The notes beneath the pieces are model-generated. The model was not told the origin of the DNA, did not search any database, and saw nothing but the letters and a program-made list of their open reading frames with translations. Both the position numbers and the translations under genes were made by a program. A DNA stretch of 64,000 bases from Oryzomonas sp. (lineage in GTDB: Bacteria; Desulfobacterota; Desulfuromonadia; Geobacterales; Pseudopelobacteraceae). The stretch is taken from the NCBI GenBank assembly GCA_031292255.1, contig JARLHN010000044.1, positions 62,001 through 126,000 on the forward strand, in the 5' to 3' direction. Of the stretch, positions 16,618 to 27,624 are shown one piece after another (within the stretch, counting starts at the first letter, position 1; the number at the start of each line of letters is the position of its first letter).

Positions 16618-17225
16618 CCTCGATGGAGCTATTTCCCGTTTTCAGCAACGCGGCGCCTTGGAAATATCTACAACCTCATATATCATATTTTTTCAGTTAA
16701 TCAATTTAATACATTGTCGGAGCCACCATCCTGAATGTTGAAGAATAGGCTAAGAAACAGGACGATATCAATAGGGAGTTGTACTCCCCTCATTGTTTTA
16801 TTGGTCTTATCGGTACAGGACATGTCTGAATAATTTCTCAAAGTAAATAGCAGACAGATGTTGTCGGCACTTAATATAACCGTGTTTCCCGCAGGGCAGG
16901 GTCTACTGAAACGGAGATAATGGTATCCCTATAATTGCTAAGGGATCCGTTCCGGTTATGATACGGTTTTGGGTTGAATCGGAGTGAATTATCCCGAGTC
17001 AAGGGTTGATCCGGGTTAGCTTTATTATGGGAACGAAGCGATTGATGATGCATGAACCGTCAGCGTACATGCAAAGGTGGTTGAGAGGTTGCAGGGCCGG
17101 TGGACACGAGAGGTAATGGCAATTAGTTATGGCCTCATCCGGAGTTGCCGGACGGCAACTGACTCGCCAGCCGTTCTCCGGCAGCCTGATTGACAGCCGG
17201 CATGTGTGCCGGGAAGTTCATGCCA
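16618..17225. other. Intergenic region, no gene seen
   Basis: About 600 bases between two minus-strand genes. It contains a repeat copy (17136-17160) and presumably the promoter of the kinase gene. The minus-strand frame at 16871-17053 has no ribosome site or protein-like composition. Nothing else recognised. Confidence 0.5.
17136..17160. repeat. CATCCGG palindrome, copy C
   Basis: CATCCGGAGTTGCCGGACGGCAACT is a variant of the 14381 repeat with a compensated G-C change in the outer stem (GTTGCC/GGCAAC). It lies 66 bases past the stop of the radical SAM gene and may serve as its transcript end. Confidence 0.6.
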
Positions 17226-18110
17226 TTAATAATACTCTTCCGTATACTTCGGCACTGAATCCAGAAAGCCCGGAATGCGACGTACCCGCTCCAGGGCGGT
17301 ATCAACATCGACGAGCAGCCGTTCCCGATCCTTCGGGTAGCTGCCGGCCAGATTGAGAAAATTGGATACATGATTGGAGCGAAGGATTGTCTTTGCCGGG
17401 GCAAGATGCAGCAGCATCTCACGAGCCTCCAGCATCAGATCTCTGTGGGTACACTGATCCAGAGATCGTACAAAGTCATCATTGTGTCGATGAAATAGCG
17501 TCAGCAAAGAAAAAAATTCCGGGTTGACCCGGTTCACCCATGCGGCGGTAGCATGCGCATGGGACAGACTTCCCTTCCTTCCGGCAAGGCCGAGTATTGC
17601 CGTCACCGACAGCTTGATCCCTGCCTCCCGCGCCTTAATAGCCTGTTGCGCCATCCCATCGGACGTGAACCTCTTGTTGATGGCGGCCAGGGTCGCGTCA
17701 TCCCCTGATTCAAGGCCGAAATAAAGGATGCGAAGCTTCCGATTGCGGAGCTGTCGCAATTGTTCGGAATCTTTGGTCGTCAGGCTCTGAGGGGAGGCAT
17801 ATGCCCCGATCCTGGTCAACTGCGGGAACGCGGCCTTAAGGGCATCCAGTATTTCCACAAGGCCGTCAAAGGGATAGACCAATGCGTCGCCGTCAGCCAG
17901 AAAGACCCGTTCGATGGCAGGCTTATAGCGTTCCGGGATACCGGCGATCTCTTCAATGACTTCCGCAACAGGTCGGATGCTGAATTGCTTACCCTTGTAC
18001 ATGCCACAGAAGGTGCAAGTGTTCTGGGAGCAACCGAGCGTGATCTGGAAGATCAGGCTTCTGGCTTCGCTTGGAGGTCGGAAGAGCGGTTCAATGTATT
18101 GGGGCATCAT
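17226..18110 (-). CDS. Radical SAM protein
   Basis: 294 residues from ATG 18110 (MMPQYIEPLFRPPSEA); an upstream in-frame ATG at 18170 would overlap the preceding gene by 29 bases. The iron-sulfur motif is GCSQNTCTFCGMYKGK, the C-x4-C-x2-C form typical of this family, followed by the glycine-rich SAM-binding region and YFGLESGDD. Function unknown; homologous proteins are annotated only as radical SAM. It is the third gene of a tight operon with a HAD hydrolase and a ROK kinase. Confidence 0.85.
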   Translation of the reverse strand: MMPQYIEPLFRPPSEARSLIFQITLGCSQNTCTFCGMYKGKQFSIRPVAEVIEEIAGIPERYKPAIERVFLADGDALVYPFDGLVEILDALKAAFPQLTRIGAYASPQSLTTKDSEQLRQLRNRKLRILYFGLESGDDATLAAINKRFTSDGMAQQAIKAREAGIKLSVTAILGLAGRKGSLSHAHATAAWVNRVNPEFFSLLTLFHRHNDDFVRSLDQCTHRDLMLEAREMLLHLAPAKTILRSNHVSNFLNLAGSYPKDRERLLVDVDTALERVRRIPGFLDSVPKYTEEYY

Positions 18111-18141
18111 GAGCTGTTTTTCGATGGCGTTTTGTGGTTGT

Positions 18142-18750
18142 TTACGCGAAATGTACCGACAGATCGGCAAGGCTTGTTACGGCAATATCGGTGAATTGAG
18201 GCCATGTTTTGCCATCCGGGCGCCACACGTGAACAGTTGCCGTACCGGCTGCCCTGCCGGCCTGCAAGTCAAAGAGATAATCACCTACCATGACCGCTTC
18301 CGATGGTTCGGCTTTCCAGCCGGACAAGAGTAAATGTATTCCGGCGGGATCGGGTTTGGGTGGAGCTTCGCGCCGGCCAAGCACATTGCTTTCGAAAAAA
18401 TACGACCCCATGCCGATGGTTTCAAGTGTTTTCAGGGCAATGTCCTTGTCATTTCTGGTGAGGATTCCCAGTATTGCGCCCGACTGTTGAAGGCGAACGA
18501 TTGCCTCCACTGCCCCTTGTGCCGGAACGGCACTGCATGCCAGTTCCCATTCTATTTCCTGCAGGCGGGAATACCGCCTTGCGGCTTCTGCATTCGACAG
18601 AGTATCAAGATGGTCAAGGATGTCGGCAGAGCCTGGTATGTCCAGCTCTCTTCGGATAAACTCGAAGTCATGAACCGGAACCGTCAACGTACCGTCCAGA
18701 TCGAAAATCCAGTATCTTCTTGAATTGAGCGGTAGCAACTTCATGTTCAT
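18142..18750 (-). CDS. HAD-superfamily phosphatase (phosphoglycolate phosphatase-like)
   Basis: The start ATG overlaps the stop of the ROK gene (ATGA). 202 residues with HAD motifs I (FDLDGTLT), II (LTRNDKD), III (KPDPAG) and IV (VMVGDYLFDLQAGRAAG); the helical cap inserted after motif I is the class I type. Likely a sugar- or glycolate-phosphate phosphatase; with the adjacent sugar kinase it may balance a phosphosugar pool. Exact substrate unknown. Confidence 0.88.
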   Translation of the reverse strand: MNMKLLPLNSRRYWIFDLDGTLTVPVHDFEFIRRELDIPGSADILDHLDTLSNAEAARRYSRLQEIEWELACSAVPAQGAVEAIVRLQQSGAILGILTRNDKDIALKTLETIGMGSYFFESNVLGRREAPPKPDPAGIHLLLSGWKAEPSEAVMVGDYLFDLQAGRAAGTATVHVWRPDGKTWPQFTDIAVTSLADLSVHFA

Positions 18751-19640
18751 GTTAACCACGCCGCACCGAACACTCCGGCTGAATCTCCCAAACTATTTTT
18801 CAGGATCGGGGTTCGCAGATCGTCATGAAATGCGTAGCGACGGACCCGATCAATACCCCTTGTATAGAGTTCATCAATATTGGACAGTCCGCCGCCAAGG
18901 ACAATGGCATCCGGATCAAGAATGGATATCAAACCGCCAAGGCATCTGCCGAAGTCGTCAAGAAAACAGTCGAAGATTTTCCGGCAGCCATTGTCGCCGG
19001 AACGTGCATGTGAAACGATTTCAGCCATGCCGAGGGGGTGCCCGTGACTGCGGAGGTAACTGGCCTCCACTCCCGAACCGCTGATCAGGGTTTCAATACA
19101 TCCACGGTTGCCGCAATAGCATTCTGCTCCATGGGGGGCCATGCAGACGTGTCCCCATTCTCCGGCAATGCGGTGCGGCCCTTCACGCACGACACCGTCA
19201 ATACAGATGCCGCCACCGCACCCTGTCCCCATGATTACCCCGAATACCAGGCCATATCCTCGGCCTGCCCCGGCCCGGCATTCAGCTAATGTGAAGCAAT
19301 CGGCATCATTGCGTACCGTTACCGGCCTGCCGAGCAGTTGCTCGAAGTCGCGCTTCAGTGGGTGGCCGATCAGGCAGGTGGAGTTGGCATTGCGGACCAA
19401 GCCGGTTCGTTCATCCAGTGAACCTGGTATGCCGATGCCGATGGTGTAGCGCATATCTTTCCGGAGGGCGCCGGCGGCCTCCCGCGTCAGATCGGCTACG
19501 CTATGAAGCATGGCCTCATAACCGTCATTTCTGGGAGTTGCCTGCCGTTTGCGGAAGAGGATTGCTCCATCCGGGGCCAGCAGAAGCACTTCCGTCTTTG
19601 TCCCTCCAAGGTCAATGCCAATAGCTGCCGTGTCAATCAT
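18747..19640 (-). CDS. ROK-family sugar kinase
   Basis: ATG 19640 is preferred over a TTG four codons earlier. Motifs: GIDLGGTKTEVLLL (phosphate 1), NDADCFTLAE, GVIMGTGCGGGICIDG, GEWGHVCM and the ROK zinc site ECYCGNRGCIET, then LDPDAIVLGGGLSN. The motifs fit fructokinase, glucokinase or N-acetylglucosamine kinase; the sequence does not distinguish them. First gene of the ROK-HAD-radical SAM operon, cytoplasmic. Confidence 0.9.
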   Translation of the reverse strand: MIDTAAIGIDLGGTKTEVLLLAPDGAILFRKRQATPRNDGYEAMLHSVADLTREAAGALRKDMRYTIGIGIPGSLDERTGLVRNANSTCLIGHPLKRDFEQLLGRPVTVRNDADCFTLAECRAGAGRGYGLVFGVIMGTGCGGGICIDGVVREGPHRIAGEWGHVCMAPHGAECYCGNRGCIETLISGSGVEASYLRSHGHPLGMAEIVSHARSGDNGCRKIFDCFLDDFGRCLGGLISILDPDAIVLGGGLSNIDELYTRGIDRVRRYAFHDDLRTPILKNSLGDSAGVFGAAWLT

Positions 19641-19652
19641 GGCAACGTTCAA

Positions 19653-19992
19653 CCCTGCAATTGGATTTTGGGCTTTTCATCAACGATGCTTTCCTCAATA
19701 GCTTCACGGCCCCGCGATTCCTTGTTTTACAGGATTTACTCGATCACCCTGGAGTATGCGTCGGCATCTATCCGGATTTTCATCGCAGTAATCATCCCTT
19801 TGTTTTTCCTTATTTTACACTACTGCCCAGCGATTGTCATTGGTCGAGTGTGAGGGATGAACTGAAGTTATGTTCGCAATGCCGGTCTGGCAGAAAAATA
19901 TCTTTACAATTCGGTATATTGTGATATTTGAAAGGTGTATTTTCAGGCCCCCGAGTTACTGAAAGGGGGTAAGCGCTTGGAGGAAGTGATTC
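19653..19992. other. Divergent intergenic region
   Basis: Separates the minus-strand ROK operon from the plus-strand TPR membrane protein, so it must hold promoters for both. No gene or repeat recognised. A good ribosome site (TTGGAGGAAGTGATTC) at its right end decides the TTG start at 19993. Confidence 0.5.
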
Positions 19993-21624
19993 TTGACAAC
20001 TGCAACGAGAAACAATAATTACAAATCTATAATCTTGATTTGTATGGCACTGGTTATCATTATCTTAGCGGTATATATGAAAGCGGGAAACCATCAGTTC
20101 CTGGATTTTGACGATCGTGATTACGTTACGAATAATTCTCATGTAGCAAGCGGCATAACTTACGATAATATTATCTGGGCCTTTACTTCCGTTGATAAAA
20201 GCAATTGGCACCCGATCACCTGGCTCTCGCATATGGCTGACGTCCAGCTCTACGGTATGAACCCTCGCGGACATCACCTGACCAATGTCGTTATTCATAC
20301 CGCCTCCTCCGTACTCCTGTTACTTCTCCTTTTCCGGTTAACAGGTGCGCTTTGGCAAAGCTCGTTTGTCGCCTTTTTATTCGCGCTCCATCCATTGCAT
20401 GTGGAGTCGGTTGCCTGGGTGGCGGAACGGAAGGATGTCCTCAGTGCATTTTTCTGGTTTTTCACGCTTCTACTGTATGCGGCATACGTTGCCAGGCCGA
20501 AGCCTGCATTGTACCTGTTCGCCTTGTTTTCCTTTGTACTGGGCCTCATGTCCAAACCGATGCTCGTCACTCTCCCCGTGGTCATGCTCCTGATTGATTT
20601 TTGGCCTCTCCATCGCTGGCAGCATGAAAAGCTACGGCCAATTTCAGGTAGGGCATTAGCCATCATAAAAGAAAAAATTCCCTTCTTTGCCTGTTCGATC
20701 TTGTCAAGTATCATAACCATCTACGCCCAGTATCATGGCGGTGCGATGAGTAGTCTTGATGAAATGCCCTATCAGGTTCGCGTTGAAAACGCCTTGATTT
20801 CGTATGTAAAGTACATCGGCAAGACTCTCTGGCCCCACGACCTTGCCGTCTTCTACCCCCCTTCTGCTTTCTCTCTCTGGCAGGTCATCAACTCACTGCT
20901 CTTTCTGTCCATCGTGACCACGATAGTTATTCGGGCCATGCGCCGTTATCCCTATCTTCTGGTGGGATGGTTCTGGTTCCTAGTCACCCTTGTTCCCGTT
21001 ATAGGCCTAATCCAGGTGGGCGGGCAGTCTATGGCGGACCGCTACTCATATATCCCCGTGATAGGGCTTTTCATCATGGTAGCCTGGGGAATTCCGGACT
21101 TGACCGTGGGTATGAAACATCGGCAGAGCATTCTTTCCATGCTCGCTGGCGTGGTTATAATCGTATTCTCCGCACAAACGTGGCGACAGCTGGGCTACTG
21201 GCACGACAATATTTCACTCTTCCGGCATACCATTCAAGTCACTACTGACAACTATATAATACATAACAACCTTGGGGGTGCTCTTGCCGAAAATGGGGAT
21301 CTGGATGCGGCGATCCTAGAATATCAGGAGGCACTACGGATAAACCCCAATGACGTGAAAACACATAACAACTTGGGAATTGCACTTGGTAAAAAAGGAG
21401 CATTCGATGCAGCGATCAAGGAATTTCAGGCGTCACTTCGCATAAATCCCACTGACGGGGAAATACATAACAACTTGGGATTTACCCTATTCAACAAAGG
21501 ATCTATGGATGCAGCAATCCATGAATACCAGGAGGCTTTACGGTTAAACCCCAATGACACGAAAGCGTATTATAATCTTGAAATGGCTCAAGCAAAAATG
21601 AAGATACAAAATGAGGGCAGATAG
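19993..21624 (+). CDS. Polytopic membrane protein with C-terminal TPR repeats (TMTC-like)
   Basis: 543 residues from TTG 19993. The N-terminal 390 residues carry about ten hydrophobic segments with FLDFDDRDYVTNN, DKSNWHPITWLSHM and LFALHPLHVESVAWVAERKD, features of the GT-C type glycosyltransferase fold of TMTC proteins. Three near-identical 34-residue TPRs follow (GDLDAAILEYQEALRINPND and two similar). Bacterial members are common in Geobacter; they are suspected glycosyltransferases acting outside the membrane with TPRs for partner binding, but this is unproven. Single-gene unit followed by a palindromic repeat. Confidence 0.85.
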   Translation: MTTATRNNNYKSIILICMALVIIILAVYMKAGNHQFLDFDDRDYVTNNSHVASGITYDNIIWAFTSVDKSNWHPITWLSHMADVQLYGMNPRGHHLTNVVIHTASSVLLLLLLFRLTGALWQSSFVAFLFALHPLHVESVAWVAERKDVLSAFFWFFTLLLYAAYVARPKPALYLFALFSFVLGLMSKPMLVTLPVVMLLIDFWPLHRWQHEKLRPISGRALAIIKEKIPFFACSILSSIITIYAQYHGGAMSSLDEMPYQVRVENALISYVKYIGKTLWPHDLAVFYPPSAFSLWQVINSLLFLSIVTTIVIRAMRRYPYLLVGWFWFLVTLVPVIGLIQVGGQSMADRYSYIPVIGLFIMVAWGIPDLTVGMKHRQSILSMLAGVVIIVFSAQTWRQLGYWHDNISLFRHTIQVTTDNYIIHNNLGGALAENGDLDAAILEYQEALRINPNDVKTHNNLGIALGKKGAFDAAIKEFQASLRINPTDGEIHNNLGFTLFNKGSMDAAIHEYQEALRLNPNDTKAYYNLEMAQAKMKIQNEGR

Positions 21625-21625
21625 T

Positions 21626-21650
21626 TTCCATCCGGAACCTCCGGATGGAG
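21626..21650. repeat. CCATCCGG palindrome, copy D
   Basis: CCATCCGG (21628-21635), AACCT, CCGGATGG (21641-21648): an 8-bp perfect stem four bases after the stop codon of the TPR gene. Same family as the copies at 13173, 14381 and 17136; probably the transcript end of this gene. Confidence 0.7.
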
Positions 21651-21895
21651 CGCGCATCGGCTATGCACGGGTATGGCACCTTGATTTGAAATCGATATTA
21701 TGTGATAGTGCGGGTACCATTACGTAAAATCACCGGTTCAGGAAGTGCGTACTTCTGTAACCAGTTGATCTTAGCCAATCTCAATTCCATCAGAGGCGAA
21801 GGCTCAATTAAGTATGAACTTTGCCTTCTGCCCCCTGTATCGATTGCCCTGCGTTTAAAAATCCATATGGCGGAATTCCGAGGACAATATATTTA

Positions 21896-21923
21896 TTGAC
21901 AGCTGCTTTGCTTTTGCTATTCT
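21896..21923 (+). promoter_or_regulatory. Candidate sigma-70 promoter of the dodecaheme cytochrome
   Basis: TTGACA (21896-21901), 16-base spacer, TATTCT (21918-21923). It would give a leader of about 200 bases before the cytochrome start at 22135, long enough for RNA-level control. The leader has a GGGACGCAA string at 21998-22006, but I could not fold it into a known riboswitch. Confidence 0.4.
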
Positions 21924-22134
21924 CCACATTTGCCTGAATCGCACGAGCCATAGTTCCTTCATACAAACAATGTCCCCCAAGGAGAGAAACAGGCGCCGGG
22001 ACGCAATCCTCCCAACATGGGGCTGTTGACACGAAGACTTGCACCGCGGCGTTTTTCTTGAAGGTACAATTATTAAATATGACCCCGGAATTCCCACTGC
22101 TTTGGGAAAACACATGCTCAGGAGGAGAGGAAGT

Positions 22135-23007
22135 ATGAAAAATGCTGTTTCAAGGAAGTTGACAACGATTGCGTTCGGTTCCCTGCTGATAGTGCTTATG
22201 GCCATGCCTGCCGCGTTTGCGGCTAAATTAGCTACGGTAGATATTCCCGTAAGGCCTGATCTTTACAGCGTAACCCCGGAACCGCTTGCACCCGCCCAAT
22301 GCGCCCAGTGTCACGCTGGTCAGTTCGGCTCTTTGAAGGACAATGGCGGCCGGCATAGCTTTGAGTGCCAAGGGTGCCATAAGGCCTTCCACGCCTATAA
22401 TCCCAAAAAAGGCAATTATGAAGAGCTAATGCCCAAGTGTTCGTCGTGCCATACCGCCATCCACGGCCCGGCAAACAAGGACTGCAGCGCATGCCACACA
22501 AACCCGCATACCCCACGCAAGGTAGCCATGACCAACCGGCTCACCAACACCTGCCCGACCTGCCATGCCAAGCCAAAGGCAGACCTTGTGCAGTTTCCAA
22601 GCAAACATTCCCTGCTTGGGTGCGCCAAGTGCCATACCTCACACGGTTTCAAACCGTCATGTGCCATGTGCCACAAGCCGCACTATCAAGGCCAGGAATA
22701 CACGACCTGTACCAAATGTCACTCGGTGCATAAACCGAAGAAGGTCACTTACCCGGAAAATGAGCCGGCAAGGACCTGTGGTTCCTGCCACACCAAGATC
22801 TACGCCAAGTGGCAAGCGACCCCGAGCAAGCATGCCAAGGTCCTTTGCGCACAGTGCCACCATGATAAACACGGCTACATTCCACGTTGTGCCGAGTGCC
22901 ACAAACAGGTTCACCCGGCTGGGATCATGGCAAAATTCCCGAAATGCCTTGAATGCCACCTCGACGTGCACGAATTGCCCGGAATGGGTACAAAAACCAA
23001 GAAGTGA
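22135..23007 (+). CDS. Secreted dodecaheme c-type cytochrome
   Basis: The start ATG follows CAGGAGGAGAGGAAGT. 290 residues with a Sec signal (IAFGSLLIVLMAMPAAFAA) and twelve CXXCH heme sites: CAQCH, CQGCH, CSSCH, CSACH, CPTCH, CAKCH, CAMCH, CTKCH, CGSCH, CAQCH, CAECH and CLECH, about one per 20 residues. Additional His residues can serve as distal ligands, so bis-His hexacoordination is likely. No lipobox or membrane anchor, so it is probably periplasmic or outer-surface. Such cytochromes carry electrons towards extracellular acceptors; the specific partner is unknown. Monocistronic, with its own terminator. Confidence 0.93.
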   Translation: MKNAVSRKLTTIAFGSLLIVLMAMPAAFAAKLATVDIPVRPDLYSVTPEPLAPAQCAQCHAGQFGSLKDNGGRHSFECQGCHKAFHAYNPKKGNYEELMPKCSSCHTAIHGPANKDCSACHTNPHTPRKVAMTNRLTNTCPTCHAKPKADLVQFPSKHSLLGCAKCHTSHGFKPSCAMCHKPHYQGQEYTTCTKCHSVHKPKKVTYPENEPARTCGSCHTKIYAKWQATPSKHAKVLCAQCHHDKHGYIPRCAECHKQVHPAGIMAKFPKCLECHLDVHELPGMGTKTKK

Positions 23008-23169
23008 GTACATGACAGCATAAATCGGGCAACAGGCGGGGTATCAACTCGGCAATGGGTTGGTATCCCGCAAGCCACGACAAGAGCACCGGGGCAATAC
23101 CCCATAAGGGGCAAGTACACGGACCCCGGAAGATGAAATATTCTATCGATTAGGTTGTATGTTACCGTG

Positions 23170-23220
23170 GTCTGCCCTTGATACGAGACATTTTCTTGTG
23201 TCAAGGGCAGACTTTTCTTT
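23170..23220 (+). terminator. Terminator of the cytochrome gene
   Basis: GTCTGCCCTTGA (23170-23181) and TCAAGGGCAGAC (23201-23212) form a perfect 12-bp stem followed by TTTTCTTT. Confidence 0.85.
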
Positions 23221-23261
23221 GAGAGTTATGCGGCGGGTTCGGGCGGTGTGAAATGTAATTT

Positions 23262-23435
23262 TTGTTAATGCCGATCTCCATCGGCGTTAAAAAGTCTTCC
23301 AACAGAATTTCTCCGGGATTTATGGGATCAAGGCATCCTTTCAGCGACAATTCCTTTCAGCGACAATCCACGATTTCGACATCATATGCGTCACCGTCAA
23401 GCCATTTGAAACAGATGCATTGCTGGTCACTACTG
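23262..23435 (-). pseudogene. Decayed second copy of higBA
   Basis: 23262-23345 matches the start of higA at 7170-7250: it reads CLDPINPGEILLEDF but has lost the ATG and everything after the first 25 codons. 23357-23435 matches the end of higB, reading CFKWLDGDAYDVEIVDC before its stop. The rest of both genes is missing. The order is the same as in the intact locus 16 kb to the left, so this is a remnant of a duplicated toxin-antitoxin module. Confidence 0.85.
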
Positions 23436-23581
23436 CGTACAAAGGCCTTGAGGGCAGGTCTACATCCGAACAAAACAAGGAAAGTAGACGCGCCTCCTTT
23501 GGGAATTTCCCATTCAGTTGCTTTTTGCCGCCATCGCTATTATATTGAAAATATAATTAAACTTACAAAGGAGCCAGTGAC

Positions 23582-24265
23582 ATGCCTTTTCCCTCATCCC
23601 AGCACAGCACCCCGCTACCGCGCACTATTGCAACGGCGCAAAGCAATACTTTGGGTGCAGTCTATGGCTGGATGGCTGCCGGACTCTGTCTGACAGCGTT
23701 TGTCTCCATGTCCGTAGTAAGTTCTCCCGCACTGTTCAATATGCTCTATGCCAACAGGATGCTTTTCTTCGGCCTGATCATTGCTGAATTCGGACTGGTC
23801 TTCGCTATCGGCGGTTTCGCCGTCCGCATGGGCACCGCGACAGCCGCGCCCCTTTTTCTCCTCTACTCGGCACTCAACGGGGTGACACTCTCGGGGATTT
23901 TCCTGGTCTATACGGGCCAGTCCATATCTTCCGCCTTTTTTACCACGGCCGGCACCTTCGGCGCCATGAGTGTGTACGGGTTTGTAACCAAGCGCGACCT
24001 GACGTCCATAGGCTCCTTCTGTTTCATGGGGCTGATCGGCATTGTCATTGCCTCCGTCGTGAACATCTTCCTCCATTCCAACATGATTCAGTTCGTGGTC
24101 AGCGGCATCGGCCTGATCGTCTTTATCGGCCTTACCGCCTACGACACCCAAAAGCTCAAAGGGGTCAGGGGTGGTGCGGCGGTTGCCGGAGCTCTTGCTC
24201 TTTATCTTGATTTTATCAACATATTCCTCTTGATCCTCCAGCTTTTCGGCGACAGGAGAGAGTGA
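23582..24265 (+). CDS. Bax-inhibitor-1/YccA-family membrane protein
   Basis: 227 residues; ATG behind AAAGGAGCCAGTGAC. Seven hydrophobic segments and family motifs: VYGWMAAGLCLTAFVS near the first helix, LLYSALNGVTLSGIFL in the middle, and GLTAYDTQKLKG before the last helix, whose two Asp-containing segments form the pH-sensing site in YetJ. Members are calcium-leak channels or modulators of the FtsH protease; which applies here is not known. Followed by a terminator, so probably single. Confidence 0.9.
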   Translation: MPFPSSQHSTPLPRTIATAQSNTLGAVYGWMAAGLCLTAFVSMSVVSSPALFNMLYANRMLFFGLIIAEFGLVFAIGGFAVRMGTATAAPLFLLYSALNGVTLSGIFLVYTGQSISSAFFTTAGTFGAMSVYGFVTKRDLTSIGSFCFMGLIGIVIASVVNIFLHSNMIQFVVSGIGLIVFIGLTAYDTQKLKGVRGGAAVAGALALYLDFINIFLLILQLFGDRRE

Positions 24266-24352
24266 CCCGCCATAACATTCAAGGAGAGACGAACGGGGCC
24301 AGCCCCTGACATGAGTCATTTTTACTGCACCGGCAACGTTGCCACTGGAATC

Positions 24353-24391
24353 AAAGGGCTTACAGATATATTCTTCCGTAGGCCCTTTTGG
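24353..24391 (+). terminator. Terminator after the Bax-inhibitor-like gene
   Basis: AAAGGGCTTAC (24353-24363) pairs with GTAGGCCCTTT (24378-24388), one G-U pair, followed by TG. The T run is short. Confidence 0.6.
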
Positions 24392-24581
24392 TATTCTCCG
24401 GATTAATTGAAGAACACCATGGCAATTGGAATATGAAGTAAAAAATGGGCATTGAGTCCCTGTAATTTCCAAAGGGAGCTTGGGATCAATATTCGAATAT
24501 CGAGCAGTGTCCCCTCCTACTCACTTGACGCGAAAAAATGCATCTATTATGGTGGCTCTATCCCAGACAGACGAGGCATCT

Positions 24582-25499
24582 ATGAACGGACAAAGTCTTA
24601 TTGACTCAATCGGCTCAACTCCCATGGTTGAACTGAGTTCCCTATCGACAAAACCGGGCGTTAAAATCATGGCAAAATTGGAAGGAAGCAACCCAGGCGG
24701 TTCGATTAAGGACCGTCCGGCGCGGCGGATGATCCTCGCGGCCGAAGCAAGCGGCGAACTGACGCCTGACAAGGTCATTTTGGAACCGACATCCGGCAAC
24801 ACTGGAATTGCCCTGGCGATGATCGCGGCGGCACGTGGCTATCGCATCAAGCTGGTGATGCCGGCATGCGTCAGTATGGAGCGGCGCAGCGTGCTGGAGG
24901 CCTACGGTGCCGAGATCGTGTTGTCTCCCGGTTGCGAGGCTACCGACGGAGCTATCCGGCTGGCTCATAAAATCAATGGGGAGAATCCTGATCACTATTA
25001 CATGCCGAATCAGTATGCCAATCCCAACAATGTGCTGGCGCACTATGAGACGACCGGTCCGGAGATAATGAGCCAAACGGATGGCAAGGTGACGCATGTT
25101 GTGGCCGGCATGGGTACGAGCGGAACACTTATGGGAGTATCACGCTATTTCCGAGAGTATGGGCCCCAGGTGCGGGTTGTGGCAATTGAGCCGGTGTTGG
25201 GGCATAAGATCCAGGGTTTGAAAAACATGAAAGAGGCGATAGTTCCTCCCATCTATGATCCTACCGCCTATCACTCCAAGCTGGTTGTAGAAGACGACGA
25301 CGCTTTCGAAACTGCGAGAATGCTCGCTGTCCGGGAAGGGATCTTTTGCGGCATGTCCGGCGGCGCGGCGATGTCCGGCGCACTCAGACTGGCATGCGAT
25401 CTTGAATCGGGTATGCTGGTTGTTATACTGCCCGATCGAGGCGATCGTTACCTGAGTACGAATCTATTTAAATCCATGTGCGCGGAATGTCCGCCTTAG
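24582..25499 (+). CDS. Cysteine synthase (O-acetylserine sulfhydrylase family)
   Basis: The frame is open from 24480, but ATG 24582 (GACGAGG upstream, product MNGQSLIDSIGSTPMVEL) fits the family's start. 305 residues with SIGSTPMV, the PLP lysine in NPGGSIKDRPA, the cofactor-binding loop PTSGNTGIALA, GMGTSGTLMGVSRY and GMSGGAAM. Catalyses cysteine formation from O-acetylserine (or O-phosphoserine/cystathionine in variants) and sulfide, in the cytoplasm. KDRPA rather than KDRIA is a feature of CysM-like forms. No sulfur genes adjacent. Confidence 0.92.
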   Translation: MNGQSLIDSIGSTPMVELSSLSTKPGVKIMAKLEGSNPGGSIKDRPARRMILAAEASGELTPDKVILEPTSGNTGIALAMIAAARGYRIKLVMPACVSMERRSVLEAYGAEIVLSPGCEATDGAIRLAHKINGENPDHYYMPNQYANPNNVLAHYETTGPEIMSQTDGKVTHVVAGMGTSGTLMGVSRYFREYGPQVRVVAIEPVLGHKIQGLKNMKEAIVPPIYDPTAYHSKLVVEDDDAFETARMLAVREGIFCGMSGGAAMSGALRLACDLESGMLVVILPDRGDRYLSTNLFKSMCAECPP

Positions 25500-25585
25500 A
25501 TAAGAGGGTCACATAAAATATTCTAAGGTCCAGCCTCAACCCGGTTCAAAAACGGCAGACTTTCCGCCGGAGCACACAACGAACA

Positions 25586-25621
25586 GGGTAAGCCCTTGAA
25601 TCTTTCGTCAAGGGCTTACCC
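25586..25621. terminator. Perfect 14-bp hairpin after the cysteine synthase gene
   Basis: GGGTAAGCCCTTGA (25586-25599) and TCAAGGGCTTACCC (25608-25621). No T run follows on either strand, so termination is plausible but not certain. It shares the AAGGGCTTAC core with the hairpins at 6392 and 24353. The rest of 25622-26023 is AT-rich with no gene seen and should hold the amt promoter. Confidence 0.55.
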
Positions 25622-26023
25622 CGCGACATTACCCCCAAAGCGGCCCATTCCGGGCCACCGGATATCACATCGCAGATACCATCCCTCCAAGCAAATCCAT
25701 ATCCCATTTCCTGGCTGCAACCAAAGCAAAAGGTTAATATTTAATCACATAATGCATAATTTATTTGCAATTAACTGGAAATTGGGCATAGAATTCACCC
25801 GCCAAAACATACTTTTGTTTACTAATTGTGCATAATTGTGTGATGTGTATTAGAATTTGTACAATTTTGCATACCTTTCAGGTTTGCTCAATGGCGAGCA
25901 TTACATCCCGGATTTCACATGACACACCATGCTTAAATTGACGGCACATAGTACCGTTCCTCAATTGAGCAGGTGTGCCTTGATGAGGACGGATATCATA
26001 ATTTAGCAATGGGGGTAGTGCGA

Positions 26024-27624
<1,601 letters not shown>

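Noticed and set aside
21940-22134. Possible GEMM-type riboswitch before the dodecaheme cytochrome
   Set aside because: GGGACGCAA occurs at 21998-22006, but there is no GCAAACC partner and no closing GGGTTRCCG; I could not build the first stem.
25850-25980. Sigma-54 promoter for amt-glnK
   Set aside because: TTGTACAATTTTGCAT near 25857 lacks the invariant GG of the -24 element and has the wrong spacing; GGCACATAGTACCG also fails at -12.
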